This document shows, piece after piece, positions 1 to 8,668 of a stretch of DNA of 46,399 nt (positions are counted from its first letter, which is position 1; each line of letters opens with the position of its first letter). The position numbers were made by a program, and so were the translations under genes. The notes beneath the pieces were generated by a model, which did no database searches, had not been told where the DNA came from, and saw only the letters and a program-made list of their open reading frames with translations. The stretch is from Balneolaceae bacterium. Its GTDB lineage: Bacteria; Bacteroidota; Rhodothermia; Balneolales; Balneolaceae. The stretch covers positions 1 through 46,399 of the forward strand of contig REDS01000091.1 in NCBI GenBank assembly GCA_007693395.1, given 5' to 3'.

Positions 1-3000
1 GGATGAGCTGCTCGTTGTCGAGGTCTTCATCGGGAGCGTAACCCCAGAGTTTGGTACGCACTTCGCGGTGCAGGTATTCAGCAAAGGCTTCGGCAAGGCG
101 GTCGGCCAGCGCTTTCACCATGATGGCGTTGTAGTCGTCGTGGTCCTGCTCAAACTTTTTCACCAGGTCCAGAACGCCGTGGCCCGTGGTTACGGCAAAG
201 CAACCCATGTAGTCGGCAATGCCGGACTCTTTGGGCGCCACAAAATCGGAGATCGCCTTGTTGGGCTGTCCGCTCCGCTTTTTGGCCTGTTGGCGGAGTG
301 CGTGGAATGTAGCAATCACCTCCGAGCGGCTCTCACCGCTGTAAATTTCCATATCATCTCCAACACTGTTGGCCGGGTAGAGCCCTGCAATGCCGTGGGC
401 GGCCAGCAGGTTTTCGCTGATGATTTTGTCGAGCAGCTTATTGGCATCATCAAACAATTTCCGAGCTTCAACTCCGGCTTTTTCATCCTCCAGGATGTCG
501 GGGAATTTGCCCTTCATCTCCCAGGCCATAAAAAACGGCCCCCAGTCGATGTAGCGCCTTAGCGTATCGAGCGGCATGTTTTTATACTCTGTAATCCCCA
601 GTTTCTCCGGCTTTTTGATGGGTGCTTTTTCCCAGTCAATCAACGTACGGTTGAGGCGTGCTTTATCAATCGGCAGATAGGTTTTCTTCTTGCCCCGGCT
701 GCTGTACTGCTCGCGCAGCCCTTCATACTCTTCACGGATCTCGTCCAAAAAGCCTTTCTTAAGCGTTTTGGAAACCAGCCGGTTCACCACGGTCACACTT
801 CGCGAAGCATCCAGCACATGTATAACCGGGTTTTTATATGATGGCGCAATTTTTACCGCCGTGTGCATGCGCGAGGTGGTGGCACCGCCAATCAGCAGCG
901 GTGTTTCAAATCCTTCGCGTGTCATCTCACCGGCCACGTGTACCATCTCATCGAGCGAGGGGGTAATCAAGCCGCTCAGCCCGATCACATCCACCTTATG
1001 CTCTTTTGCCGCGGCCAGGATTTTATCGGCGGGCGTCATCACACCGAGGTCAATCACATCGTAATTATTACAGCGCAGCACCACCGCCACTATATTTTTG
1101 CCAATGTCGTGCACATCGCCTTTCACGGTGGCCAGCAATACTTTTGCTTTCGGCTTGGTGTCTTTGTTCTTCTCTTTTTCCGCTTCGATGTAGGGAATCA
1201 GAATGGCCACACCTTTTTTCATCACACGGGCACTTTTCACCACCTGTGGCAGGAACATTTTCCCGGCCCCAAAAAGGTCGCCCACTACGTTCATGCCGTC
1301 CATCATCGGCCCTTCAATCACCTCAATCGGCTGCGGATATTTCTGGCGGGCCTCCTCCACATCCTCTTCAATATAATCTACAATTCCCTTCACCAGCGCG
1401 TATTTAATCCGCTCTTCCACCGAACCTTCGCGCCAGGCATCTTTCTTCGCAGCCACGGTTCCGGCCTGTTGATCTTTAATTTTATCGGCGTAATCCACCA
1501 GCCGTTCAGTAGCATCATCACGCCGGTTCAGAAGCACATCCTCCACCAGCTCCTTCAGCTCAGGGTCAATCTCTTCGTACACTTCGAGCTGGCTTGCGTT
1601 CACAATGGCCATATCCAGCCCCGCTTTTATGGCGTGATAGAGAAACGCCGCGTGCATCGCCTCGCGCACCACATTGTTGCCGCGAAATGAGAACGAGATG
1701 TTGCTCAGTCCGCCGCTCACTTTTGCCATCGGCAGGTTCTCTTTGATCCACTTTACCGTTTCGATAAAATCAACGGCGTAGTTGTTATGCTCCTCAATTC
1801 CCGTTGCCACGGTGAGGATGTTGGGATCCATAATGATATCCTGCGGCGGGAACCCTACATCTTCCGTGAGAATATCGTACGCGCGTTTACAGATCTCTTT
1901 CCGGCGTTCCAGTGTATCGGCCTGGCCTTTTTCATCGAAGGCCATAATCACAACGGCCGCGCCAAAATCGAGAATGCGCCGCGCCTGCTCTTTGAACGCC
2001 TCCTCACCTTCTTTAAGGCTGATGGAGTTCACCACACTTTTGCCCTGTGTAGTTTTGAGGCCTGAAAGCAGCACGCTCCACTTGGAGCTGTCCACCATAA
2101 ACGGTACCCGCGCGATATCGGGCTCGGCTGCCATCAGGTTGATGAAATCCTTCATCACTTTTTCGGAATCGAGCAGAGCTTCGTCCATGTTGATGTCCAC
2201 AATCTGCGCTCCTCCCTCCACCTGTTCGCGAGCAACGGAGAGCGCCTCTTCATACTCTTCATCTTTGATGAGTCGCTTGAATTTGGCTGAGCCGGTTACA
2301 TTGGTCCGCTCGCCGATATTTACAAAATTGGTATCGGGACGCACCACCAGCGGTTCCAGTCCGCTCAGGCGAAGGTACGGCTTCGGTTTGGCAGGCACTC
2401 TCGGTTTGTGCCGTTTCGCCTCTTCGGCTATCGCCGCGATATGTTCGGGACGCGTTCCGCAGCATCCACCCACAATATTCACATATCCATCGGTTGCGTA
2501 TTCCCGCATTTGGGCAGCCATAAAATTGGCCGATTCGTTGTATTCCCCCATCTCATCCGGCAGCCCGGCATTGGGGTACAAACTGGTAAAACAGGAAGCA
2601 TGCTTCGAGAGCTCCTGGATGTAAGGGCGCATTTGCTTGGAGCCAAGCGCACAGTTCAGCCCGATACTCAACAACGGGTTGGCATGCTGCACCGAAATCC
2701 AGAACGCTTCTGTGGTCTGCCCGGAGAGGGTCCGCCCGCTCTGGTCTACAATGGTACCGGAAATCTGAATCGGAATTTTCTTCCCGATCTTTCGGCAATA
2801 TTCATGAATGGCGTAGATCGCCGCTTTGCAATTCAGCGTATCAAAAACTGTTTCAACGAGCAGGGTATCCACGCCGCCATCTACCAGGCCGCGGATCTGC
2901 TCGGTGTAGGCATCAACCAGCTCATCAAACGTTGTGGCTCGGAAACCGGGATCTTCCACATCGGGTGAAAGTGACAATGTTTTATTGGTCGGCCCGATTG

Positions 3001-3394
3001 CGCCGGCCACAAACCGGGGTTTATCGGGATTTTGGCGGGTTGCATCATCGGCAGCCTCCCTTGCAACTTTTGCGGCGGCTACATTTAGATCATAGGTAAT
3101 ATGGCCAAGGTTGTAATCATCCTGCGAAATGGGATTGGCATTAAATGTGTTAGTTTCGATGATATCAGCCCCCGCAGAGAGGAATTTGGCATGAATTTCT
3201 CGTATTATTTGAGGCTGTGTTATACATAATAGATCATTATTACCTTTTAGGTCATCTTCTAAATCAGCAAACTGCGATCCCCTGAAATCTTCTTCGGAGA
3301 GCTTGTAGTTTTGAATCATGGTTCCCATAGCTCCGTCGAGAACAAGAATTCTGTTTCGCAGATGACTGTAGAGTGGATGTTTTGAAAGATTCAT
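1..3394 (-). CDS. metH: Cobalamin-dependent methionine synthase (3' end outside window)
   Basis: Transfers a methyl group from 5-methyltetrahydrofolate through methylcobalamin to homocysteine. The frame is open from the ATG at 3394 to base 1, giving about 1131 codons; E. coli MetH has 1227, so roughly the last 95 residues of the reactivation domain are missing. The order is homocysteine domain (about 1-330, with the zinc-site pair C311-C312 in GGCCGT), pterin domain (about 345-620, with [15 protein letters not shown]), cobalamin module with DVHDIG (axial His762) and the activation domain, whose conserved WGYAPDEDL lies close to the window edge. It is divergent from metF, which supplies its methyl donor. 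The first ~100 codons are AT-richer (about 40% GC) than the next ~120 (about 54%). No riboswitch is obvious in the 103-base leader. The identification is secure. Confidence 0.97.
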   Translation of the reverse strand, partial: MNLSKHPLYSHLRNRILVLDGAMGTMIQNYKLSEEDFRGSQFADLEDDLKGNNDLLCITQPQIIREIHAKFLSAGADIIETNTFNANPISQDDYNLGHITYDLNVAAAKVAREAADDATRQNPDKPRFVAGAIGPTNKTLSLSPDVEDPGFRATTFDELVDAYTEQIRGLVDGGVDTLLVETVFDTLNCKAAIYAIHEYCRKIGKKIPIQISGTIVDQSGRTLSGQTTEAFWISVQHANPLLSIGLNCALGSKQMRPYIQELSKHASCFTSLYPNAGLPDEMGEYNESANFMAAQMREYATDGYVNIVGGCCGTRPEHIAAIAEEAKRHKPRVPAKPKPYLRLSGLEPLVVRPDTNFVNIGERTNVTGSAKFKRLIKDEEYEEALSVAREQVEGGAQIVDINMDEALLDSEKVMKDFINLMAAEPDIARVPFMVDSSKWSVLLSGLKTTQGKSVVNSISLKEGEEAFKEQARRILDFGAAVVIMAFDEKGQADTLERRKEICKRAYDILTEDVGFPPQDIIMDPNILTVATGIEEHNNYAVDFIETVKWIKENLPMAKVSGGLSNISFSFRGNNVVREAMHAAFLYHAIKAGLDMAIVNASQLEVYEEIDPELKELVEDVLLNRRDDATERLVDYADKIKDQQAGTVAAKKDAWREGSVEERIKYALVKGIVDYIEEDVEEARQKYPQPIEVIEGPMMDGMNVVGDLFGAGKMFLPQVVKSARVMKKGVAILIPYIEAEKEKNKDTKPKAKVLLATVKGDVHDIGKNIVAVVLRCNNYDVIDLGVMTPADKILAAAKEHKVDVIGLSGLITPSLDEMVHVAGEMTREGFETPLLIGGATTSRMHTAVKIAPSYKNPVIHVLDASRSVTVVNRLVSKTLKKGFLDEIREEYEGLREQYSSRGKKKTYLPIDKARLNRTLIDWEKAPIKKPEKLGITEYKNMPLDTLRRYIDWGPFFMAWEMKGKFPDILEDEKAGVEARKLFDDANKLLDKIISENLLAAHGIAGLYPANSVGDDMEIYSGESRSEVIATFHALRQQAKKRSGQPNKAISDFVAPKESGIADYMGCFAVTTGHGVLDLVKKFEQDHDDYNAIMVKALADRLAEAFAEYLHREVRTKLWGYAPDEDLDNEQLI

Positions 3395-3497
3395 GTATCA
3401 ATAAACTTTGGTATCAAAAATACTCAGCTTTTACATTGGCTGATTTTATCACAAGATTACAAAATCTGCATTTTGTGCATCAATTACTGCATTTTTT
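3395..3497. promoter_or_regulatory. Divergent metH-metF control region with three TGCAT boxes
   Basis: This 103-base AT-rich spacer must hold the promoters of both metH (minus) and metF (plus). It contains TGCAT at 3467-3471, 3476-3480 and 3488-3492, the last one ending six bases before the metF start codon. The boxes could be operator half-sites, but five-base words in AT-rich DNA recur by chance. No SAM or cobalamin riboswitch fits in so short a region. Confidence 0.35.
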
Positions 3498-4451
3498 ATG
3501 AAAGTTATAGAACATTACGAGAAAGCAACGGAACCATTAATTTCGTTCGAAATTATCCCGCCAAAAAGGGGCGGGTCTGTACAAACCATCTTTGAATCCT
3601 TAGACAAAGTTGTTGATAAAGTAAAACCGCCTTTCATTGATGTAACCTATCACGCTGCTGAGGCTTATGTGGAAGAGCAGGCGGATGGCACCTTAAAACG
3701 TATGGTTCGCAGAAAACGGCCCGGCACCATAGGCTTATGCGCCGCGATTTTACACCGATACGGAATTGATCCCGTTCCCCACCTCATTTGCGAGGGGTTT
3801 ACCCGTGAGGAGAGCGAAGATGCACTTATCGAGTTAAACTATCTTGGCATTCATAATATTCTCGCAATAAGGGGAGATAATAATGGTTCTCAGGTATCTC
3901 TAAACCTGAATGGTACAGCAAATAAATATGCCATTGACCTGGTAAAACAGATCCGGCAGATGAATGAAGGCGATTACATCGAAGATATTGTGAATGCAGA
4001 GCCCACCAACTTTTGTGTAGGTGTGGCGGGTTACCCTGAAAAACACTTTGAAGCACCGAATCTCGACTGGGACATAAAACGCCTGAAAGATAAAGTTGAT
4101 GCAGGAGCCGATTACGTGGTTACACAGATGTTTTTCGATAATTCCGCTTACTTTTCATTCGTGGAAAAATGCCGTGAAAATGGAATTGATGTTCCAATTG
4201 TACCCGGCCTGAAAATCCTGACTACAAATAATCATCTGAAAAGCCTGCCAAAGTACTTTCACCTGAACATTCCTGATGTATTAACCGCTGAGGTAGATGC
4301 AAATCCCGAAAGAGCCAAAGAAATAGGCATTGAGTGGGCGCAGAAACAAACACTCGAGTTAATGGAAGCCGGAGCACCAGGAATTCATTATTATATTATG
4401 GGAGACCCTCAACCCGCTTTGGATGTAATTGATTTTGTGCAAAAGAAATAG
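3498..4451 (+). CDS. metF: 5,10-methylenetetrahydrofolate reductase
   Basis: A flavoprotein that reduces 5,10-methylene-THF to 5-methyl-THF, the methyl donor for the divergent MetH. At 317 residues it is close to the ~300 of bacterial MetF. The family hallmarks are visible: FEIIPPK near the N-terminus with the catalytic-type Glu18, DVTYHAAE in the substrate region, and NILAIRGD with Asp127 in the position that interacts with the flavin. The C-terminal part has PIVPGLKIL, as in other members of the family. The start is the ATG at 3498, about 17 residues upstream of the FEIIPPK strand. No Shine-Dalgarno is seen; the leader is a T-run. It is the only gene in its transcription unit up to a 99-base gap. 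Confidence 0.96.
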   Translation: MKVIEHYEKATEPLISFEIIPPKRGGSVQTIFESLDKVVDKVKPPFIDVTYHAAEAYVEEQADGTLKRMVRRKRPGTIGLCAAILHRYGIDPVPHLICEGFTREESEDALIELNYLGIHNILAIRGDNNGSQVSLNLNGTANKYAIDLVKQIRQMNEGDYIEDIVNAEPTNFCVGVAGYPEKHFEAPNLDWDIKRLKDKVDAGADYVVTQMFFDNSAYFSFVEKCRENGIDVPIVPGLKILTTNNHLKSLPKYFHLNIPDVLTAEVDANPERAKEIGIEWAQKQTLELMEAGAPGIHYYIMGDPQPALDVIDFVQKK

Positions 4452-4550
4452 TGTGCCTATCCGCATTTTGCCTTTATACATTTTGTGGCAGATGTTTCTT
4501 ACTTTCTACGCCAGCCGTTACATTAACTTTTACCACAAAAACTAATCGTT

Positions 4551-5396
4551 ATGCCCTACTTAATTGCTGACAGCGGAGCCACTAAAACAGACTGGCTTTA
4601 TGTGGATGGAACCGATACTACACAGTTCAAAACCCAGGGGCTGCATCCGTCTAATATTGAGCAATTGAGTGATGCCGTAGAGATTGAAAATCAAATAGGC
4701 AGACTCACACCTGAAACAATCCATTTTTTTGGTGCCGGATGTGGAAATCCGGTTTCTGATGAAGTGGTACGGCGATTTCTGCAGCCCATTTTCCCGGATG
4801 CAACCATCAGCATAAAAAGTGATCTTGACGGCTCAGGAAAAGCTTTTTTTGGGAGAGGAAATGGAGTTGTGGCCGTACTTGGTACGGGATCTATTTGTGC
4901 AAAGATTGAAAATGGACAGGTAGCAGATAAATCAGCCGCACTCGGTTTTGCTATTGGTGATGAAGGCAGTGCTGCCGATCTGGGCCGCAGAATCCTGAAA
5001 ACTTATTACCGCCAAACCGGAGATAATAAGACCATTCAATTTATCGGGGAAAAGATCGGGCATAAAGACTATGCAACCATGATGAACCAAATCTATCGTG
5101 CCGGAAAGCCCAACCGCGAACTGGCATCTATTGCGGGTGAAGCACTCCACAACCCGATGCCACCCGAACTTCTTGCTATGATTCGGGATGCCTTTACAGA
5201 CTTTGCAGATAGCCAGCTAAGCCAGCTTGAACTCTCACTGGATGAAGAAATCGTTTTTACTGGTAAAGTGGCACATGTGCATAAAGACATTTTGATTCCA
5301 CTGCTCAATCGGAAAGGATATAGTAATGTAAAAATACGCTATCCCGTTATCTCAGCTTGGAGAGAACGGGTTAAAGAGGGTAATGTTGACCTTTGA
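4551..5396 (+). CDS. BadF/BadG-family ATPase, probable N-acetylglucosamine kinase-like
   Basis: This 281-residue cytoplasmic protein has the ASKHA actin-like ATPase fold of the BadF/BadG/BcrA/BcrD family, which in Bacteroidota is usually an amino-sugar kinase. Visible motifs are phosphate-1 ADSGATKTDW (6-15), the SDLDGSG segment (90-96) with a candidate catalytic Asp, phosphate-2 VLGTGS (109-114) and FAIGDEGSAADLGR (133-146), which is typical of GlcNAc kinases. The C-terminal FTGKVA motif is the usual adenosine-side glycine segment. Substrate cannot be fixed from sequence; glucosamine or another amino sugar is possible. It stands alone, 99 bases after metF and 106 before the toxin-antitoxin pair. 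Recycling of GlcNAc released by the GH3 enzyme of this window (17802-18923) is a plausible but unproven link. Confidence 0.85.
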   Translation: MPYLIADSGATKTDWLYVDGTDTTQFKTQGLHPSNIEQLSDAVEIENQIGRLTPETIHFFGAGCGNPVSDEVVRRFLQPIFPDATISIKSDLDGSGKAFFGRGNGVVAVLGTGSICAKIENGQVADKSAALGFAIGDEGSAADLGRRILKTYYRQTGDNKTIQFIGEKIGHKDYATMMNQIYRAGKPNRELASIAGEALHNPMPPELLAMIRDAFTDFADSQLSQLELSLDEEIVFTGKVAHVHKDILIPLLNRKGYSNVKIRYPVISAWRERVKEGNVDL

Positions 5397-5409
5397 ATGA
5401 TGACTTCTG

Positions 5410-5507
5410 TTCATGATTCAATCATGAAATTAAAATCATTATATTTAGGCATGACAATTTTCTGATATTTCAAAAGTCTTCATTAAATGAATCAATACAA
5501 TCATGAA
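5410..5507 (+). promoter_or_regulatory. Palindromic operator candidates of the toxin-antitoxin operon
   Basis: A perfect 19-base palindrome, TTCATGATTCAATCATGAA (9-base arms around one C), lies at 5410-5428. A second, TTCATTAAATGAA (6-base arms), is at 5479-5491. A half-site AATCATGAA, identical to the right arm of the first palindrome, is at 5499-5507 and overlaps the antitoxin start codon. All share TTCAT/ATGAA ends. Autorepression by the antitoxin or its complex at such repeats is the usual arrangement in type II modules; binding here is inferred. Confidence 0.6.
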
Positions 5508-5742
5508 AGCAATCGAATTTACTTCAAAAACAGATGAAGATGGCCATCTTCGAATTGATCGCAAACTTCATAAAAAGAATGAGAATGTTCGTGTTTTAAT
5601 ATTGATTGATGAAACTCAAGACGACATTGATCACGATGATGTTTGGCTTGAAAATATGGTGAAAAGCCCCTCACTCAAATTTCTAAATGATCCCGAAGAA
5701 GACATTTATACTCTTGAAGACGGTGAACCTTTCCATGGTTAA
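5503..5742 (+). CDS. Putative antitoxin of a PemK/MazF-type module
   Basis: A 79-residue acidic protein with an N-terminal segment (MKAIEFTSKTDEDGHLRI) resembling the swapped-hairpin or short beta N-terminus of small antitoxins. It is followed by charged, Asp-rich sequence (DETQDDIDHDD) and a probably flexible C-terminal tail that would wrap the toxin. It overlaps the downstream toxin by eight bases (ATGGTTAA), so the two are translationally coupled. The role rests mainly on size, position and this coupling; I cannot assign a precise antitoxin family. The palindromes upstream fit autoregulation. GC is low relative to the neighbouring housekeeping genes, which is common for horizontally moving modules. 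Confidence 0.75.
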   Translation: MKAIEFTSKTDEDGHLRIDRKLHKKNENVRVLILIDETQDDIDHDDVWLENMVKSPSLKFLNDPEEDIYTLEDGEPFHG

Positions 5743-6079
5743 ATATTCAATTGTATTAGTTCCCTTTCCTTTTGATGATTTTTCTTCAGTTAAAGTCCGC
5801 CCGGCATTATGTTTGACTAATGAAGTTGGAAAGCACAATCATATAATAATAGCATTTATTTCAAGTAAAATTCCTGAAAATCAATTAGATAGCGATCTGA
5901 CCATTTATATTAACACATCTGATTGGGTAGGTACTGGACTTTTTGTGGATTCAGTAATACGGCTGCATAAATTGGTTACCATCCCAAAATCATTGATAAA
6001 AAGAAAACTTGGAAATGTTAATCAAAACCTTGCTGACAAACTCAATACAAAATTGAAAACTTTGTTTGATGTAAGTTAA
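5735..6079 (+). CDS. PemK/MazF-family toxin (endoribonuclease)
   Basis: A 114-residue protein starting at the ATG at 5735, chosen because it overlaps the antitoxin stop by eight bases and puts the family's first strand (MVKYSIVLVPFPF) at the N-terminus. A longer frame from 5687 would add 16 residues with no family resemblance. The segment VPFPFDDFSSVKVRPALCLTN matches the PemK/MazF core, where the S-x-K-x-RPA motif forms the RNA-binding and catalytic face. FISSKIP and VDSVIRLHKLVTI match the later core strands. Members are sequence-specific endoribonucleases that inhibit translation when the labile antitoxin is lost. Cleavage specificity cannot be read from the sequence. Confidence 0.9.
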   Translation: MVKYSIVLVPFPFDDFSSVKVRPALCLTNEVGKHNHIIIAFISSKIPENQLDSDLTIYINTSDWVGTGLFVDSVIRLHKLVTIPKSLIKRKLGNVNQNLADKLNTKLKTLFDVS

Positions 6080-6130
6080 TGGACTGATCTAATCTGATTC
6101 CCGCTGTTAAAACTGATCAGAAACGGCATC

Positions 6131-6237
6131 AACACCCTGAACCTTAAACCTTGAGCACCCGAACTCTTGCAGGAGGCCCGAAAAGCGCGGTCCACTCTGC
6201 CAGGTTCTCAGCCTGATCTCTGAACCTTGACCCTCAC
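6131..6237. repeat. Degenerate CCTTG-rich intergenic repeat running into the tatD start
   Basis: This region contains CCCTGAACCTT (6135-6145), AAACCTTGAGCACCC (6146-6160) and CTGAACCTTGACCCTCAC (6220-6237). The same 11-base word CCCTGAACCTT recurs in inverse orientation just upstream of the deaminase gene near 43746. The last unit supplies the TTG start codon of tatD. It looks like a worn short-unit repeat. Between the units is a GC-rich stretch with no recognised function. Confidence 0.55.
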
Positions 6238-6997
6238 AGACACCCATTGCCATCTTTACCTTAAACAGTTTAACAGCGACCTTGATGAAGTCCTCAGGCG
6301 AGCTGTAGAATCCGGATTAACTCACATTTTTCTGCCGGCTATCGATTGGAAATCCATTGATCAAATGAAGAGCCTAAAACATCCGGATATTACCTTCTAC
6401 AAAATGGCCGGTATCCATCCATGCAGCGTGGAAGAGAATCTGCCTGTTGATGCAGAAAGGCTTTATGAACTTTGTAATTCCAATGATTTTGTGGCTGTAG
6501 GAGAAACCGGCCTCGATTACTACTGGAGCACCGATTATGTGAAGGAGCAAAAAGAGAGCCTTCGCACGCATTGCGATGTTGCCCGACAAACAGCCAAGCC
6601 AATTGTACTGCATAATCGCGACAGCACCAGTGATCTGCTGGATATCATTGAAGATGAACAGGATGGCCGGCTTAACGGAGTATGGCACTGTTTTACCGGA
6701 ACGATTGATGAAGGTAAGCGTGCACTCGATCTCGGCTTAGTTCTTGGTGTTGGTGGTGTTGCCACATTCAAAAACGGCGGGGTCGATCAGGTTTTGAAAC
6801 ATCTGCCTCTCGATTCATTGATCCTTGAAACGGATGCCCCTTACTTAACTCCCTCACCATATCGTGGCAAGCGAAATGAACCGGCGTACATCAAACTTGT
6901 GGCTGAGAAACTGGCAGACATCAAAGATATTTCCCTGCAGGAGATTGCTGAAATCACCACTCAGAATGCGTTCAGGCTCTTTGGGTTACACCATTAA
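6227..6997 (+). CDS. tatD: TatD-family metal-dependent hydrolase / DNase
   Basis: A 256-residue TIM-barrel hydrolase of the TatD/YcfH family, a cytoplasmic Mg-dependent nuclease implicated in DNA repair and in removing damaged 3' ends. Metal ligands are visible in order: TDTHCHL at the N-terminus, the Glu of GETGLDYYW, His of VLHNRD, His of WHCFTG, and Asp of ETDAPYLTP. The start must be TTG at 6227, because an in-frame TGA lies at 6221-6223 and the first metal motif begins four codons later. This TTG sits inside a CCTTG-rich repeat. The gene converges with the DUF2459 gene, overlapping its end by four bases. Family assignment is secure; the physiological substrate is not. Confidence 0.93.
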   Translation: MTLTDTHCHLYLKQFNSDLDEVLRRAVESGLTHIFLPAIDWKSIDQMKSLKHPDITFYKMAGIHPCSVEENLPVDAERLYELCNSNDFVAVGETGLDYYWSTDYVKEQKESLRTHCDVARQTAKPIVLHNRDSTSDLLDIIEDEQDGRLNGVWHCFTGTIDEGKRALDLGLVLGVGGVATFKNGGVDQVLKHLPLDSLILETDAPYLTPSPYRGKRNEPAYIKLVAEKLADIKDISLQEIAEITTQNAFRLFGLHH

Positions 6998-7671
6998 TTA
7001 TCGCGAAGCACTGTACCATCTTTTCTTGCTTGTTGTATAACATTGCCGGAAGTGATAGCAAAAATCGGGGTTATAGGATAGCCGGTTCTTCGAAGCGCCC
7101 TTGACGTCCATGTGTTAGATGTTTTCGGGATGAAATATCTGCCACGCGCTTTGAAAAACGTGCTGTTTCTGTAAAGGCCGACTGCTGCGAATTGTGGGTT
7201 TCCCTCACGATCCAACAGGAACCTATCTCCAATAAATTCAGCCATCCTTTGTGCACCCTCCTCCGTTACCCGCACCTTCACAACAGTACTTGCCGTAAAG
7301 TAATGTTCAACAGGCATATCAATTCCTACTACATGGATTACACTTCTTGTTGGCAGTATCGCTGCACGCATCATCAAACCGAAACCGGCTTCAGAATCCG
7401 GATAATATCTGCCATCACCCCAGCCAAATTTGTATATCGCAGCCTGTGGCATCATTTCGTGCTGCGGGAGAAATGACTCGATATGTTCACGTTCAATGGC
7501 AATTCCCACATGCCACCCATGGCTGATGATATAAACAGGCACAGGGCGCAACTCTTCATCTTCCGGATAAAGATGCTGAACCGGCCCAAGGCACCCTGCC
7601 AGCCAAACCAGAAACAGTAAGGGTATCAAAATTCCTGTGGGTTTTCTTATATCGTTTCTATAGTCTGGCAT
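6994..7671 (-). CDS. DUF2459 (TIGR02117-like) lipoprotein
   Basis: A 225-residue predicted lipoprotein. The N-terminus has a basic segment, a hydrophobic stretch (TGILIPLLFLVWLAGC) and a lipobox cysteine at about residue 27. The mature part has HGWHVGIAI, FGWGDGRYY and SNTWTSRALRRTGYP, which correspond to conserved segments of DUF2459, a family of unknown function once noted near urease genes. The conserved His, Asp and Asn/Thr pattern suggests an enzyme fold, possibly papain-like, but this is an inference. It is divergent from tryptophan dioxygenase and converges with tatD. A centred palindrome, TTGGTAACCAA (7678-7688), sits just upstream of its start and could be an operator or chance. Confidence 0.8.
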   Translation of the reverse strand: MPDYRNDIRKPTGILIPLLFLVWLAGCLGPVQHLYPEDEELRPVPVYIISHGWHVGIAIEREHIESFLPQHEMMPQAAIYKFGWGDGRYYPDSEAGFGLMMRAAILPTRSVIHVVGIDMPVEHYFTASTVVKVRVTEEGAQRMAEFIGDRFLLDREGNPQFAAVGLYRNSTFFKARGRYFIPKTSNTWTSRALRRTGYPITPIFAITSGNVIQQARKDGTVLRDN

Positions 7672-7843
7672 CTGTAATTGGTAACCAAGTGACTTATCTC
7701 CGGCATCTTTTAAAAGACTTCAGGAATGCAATCTGAGCTGTCAATTTCAAATTACTGTATTTAAAAGTACTGTTTTTGTGATGAAGCTCGAAAGTAAATA
7801 ACCGCTTTTGTACTTTAAGAATGGTAAATCATTCACCCATATT

Positions 7844-8644
7844 ATGTTAATGGAACAATCGAAAAGTTTAACCTATACCTCCTATCTAAAAGTTAAAGAG
7901 CTGCTCGAACTTCAGCAGCCTGAATCAGATCCGGCAGAGCACGATGAAATGCTATTCATCATTATACATCAGGTGTATGAACTGTGGTTCAAACAAATTT
8001 TGCATGAACTTGATAAGCTCAGAAAGGATTTGAAAACGGGCAGCACATGGGCTGCAGCAAAAACCATGAGGCGCGTTTTAACCATTCTGAAAACCATGGT
8101 TTCTCAGGTTGATATTCTTGAAACGATGACGCCTCTTGAATTCAACAGTTTTCGTGGGTTTCTGCAAAGTGCAAGTGGATTTCAATCCGTGCAGTTTCGC
8201 GAAATGGAAATACTTTGTGGTATGCGGTCCGGGCATATTATTGATGTACACAAAGATCAGCCGGCACTGCAACAAAATCTTTTAAACCGGCAGAACGAAG
8301 ATACCATGTGGGAGAGTTTTTGTGCATTTCTGCAGAAGAGGGGCCACAACATCAAAACCCCTGAACGGTTAAATGATCACGGATTGATTCATGAGACATC
8401 AGAGCATAATCAACAAATTCTCGTTGAGATCATGAAAAATGATCCCGAAGCAGCACATCTCTGCGAGCTTTTTGTTGACTACGATGAAGGCTTGATGGAA
8501 TGGCGATACCGCCATGTAAAGATGGTAGAACGTACAATCGGAACAAAAAAAGGAACCGGCGGATCAGATGGTTCAGCATATCTGCATAAAACGTTAAATA
8601 ACCCTATATTCCCTGACTTATGGGCAATAAGAACATTGTTTTAA
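7844..8644 (+). CDS. kynA: Tryptophan 2,3-dioxygenase
   Basis: A haem enzyme that opens the indole ring of L-tryptophan to N-formylkynurenine, the first step of the kynurenine pathway. The start is taken as ATG at 7844 (or 7850, two codons on), because the family begins at TYTSYLKV; the TTG at 7808 would add 12 unrelated residues. Hallmarks are YELWFKQILHELD, EFNSFRGFLQSASGFQSVQFREME, the WRYRHVKMVERTIG segment carrying the proximal haem His, and the substrate loop GTGGSDGSAYLHKTL. At 266 residues it matches bacterial TDO. No other kynurenine genes are in the window. A decayed copy of its last 30 codons lies downstream at 9596-9685. Confidence 0.96.
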   Translation: MLMEQSKSLTYTSYLKVKELLELQQPESDPAEHDEMLFIIIHQVYELWFKQILHELDKLRKDLKTGSTWAAAKTMRRVLTILKTMVSQVDILETMTPLEFNSFRGFLQSASGFQSVQFREMEILCGMRSGHIIDVHKDQPALQQNLLNRQNEDTMWESFCAFLQKRGHNIKTPERLNDHGLIHETSEHNQQILVEIMKNDPEAAHLCELFVDYDEGLMEWRYRHVKMVERTIGTKKGTGGSDGSAYLHKTLNNPIFPDLWAIRTLF

Positions 8645-8668
8645 CTCCAACTTAATAAATAAAATGAC

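Noticed and set aside
68-3066. Many plus- and minus-strand open frames of 60-280 codons within 68-3066
   Set aside because: They are out-of-frame shadows of metH, whose conserved motifs ([25 protein letters not shown]) run through the whole region on the minus strand.
3395-3497. Possible cobalamin or SAM riboswitch upstream of metH
   Set aside because: The spacer is only 103 bases, AT-rich and shared with metF; I see no conserved core such as a B12 box or paired helices.
7678-7688. TTGGTAACCAA palindrome before the DUF2459 gene
   Set aside because: Five-base arms are expected many times by chance in a window this size, and there is no second copy nearby.
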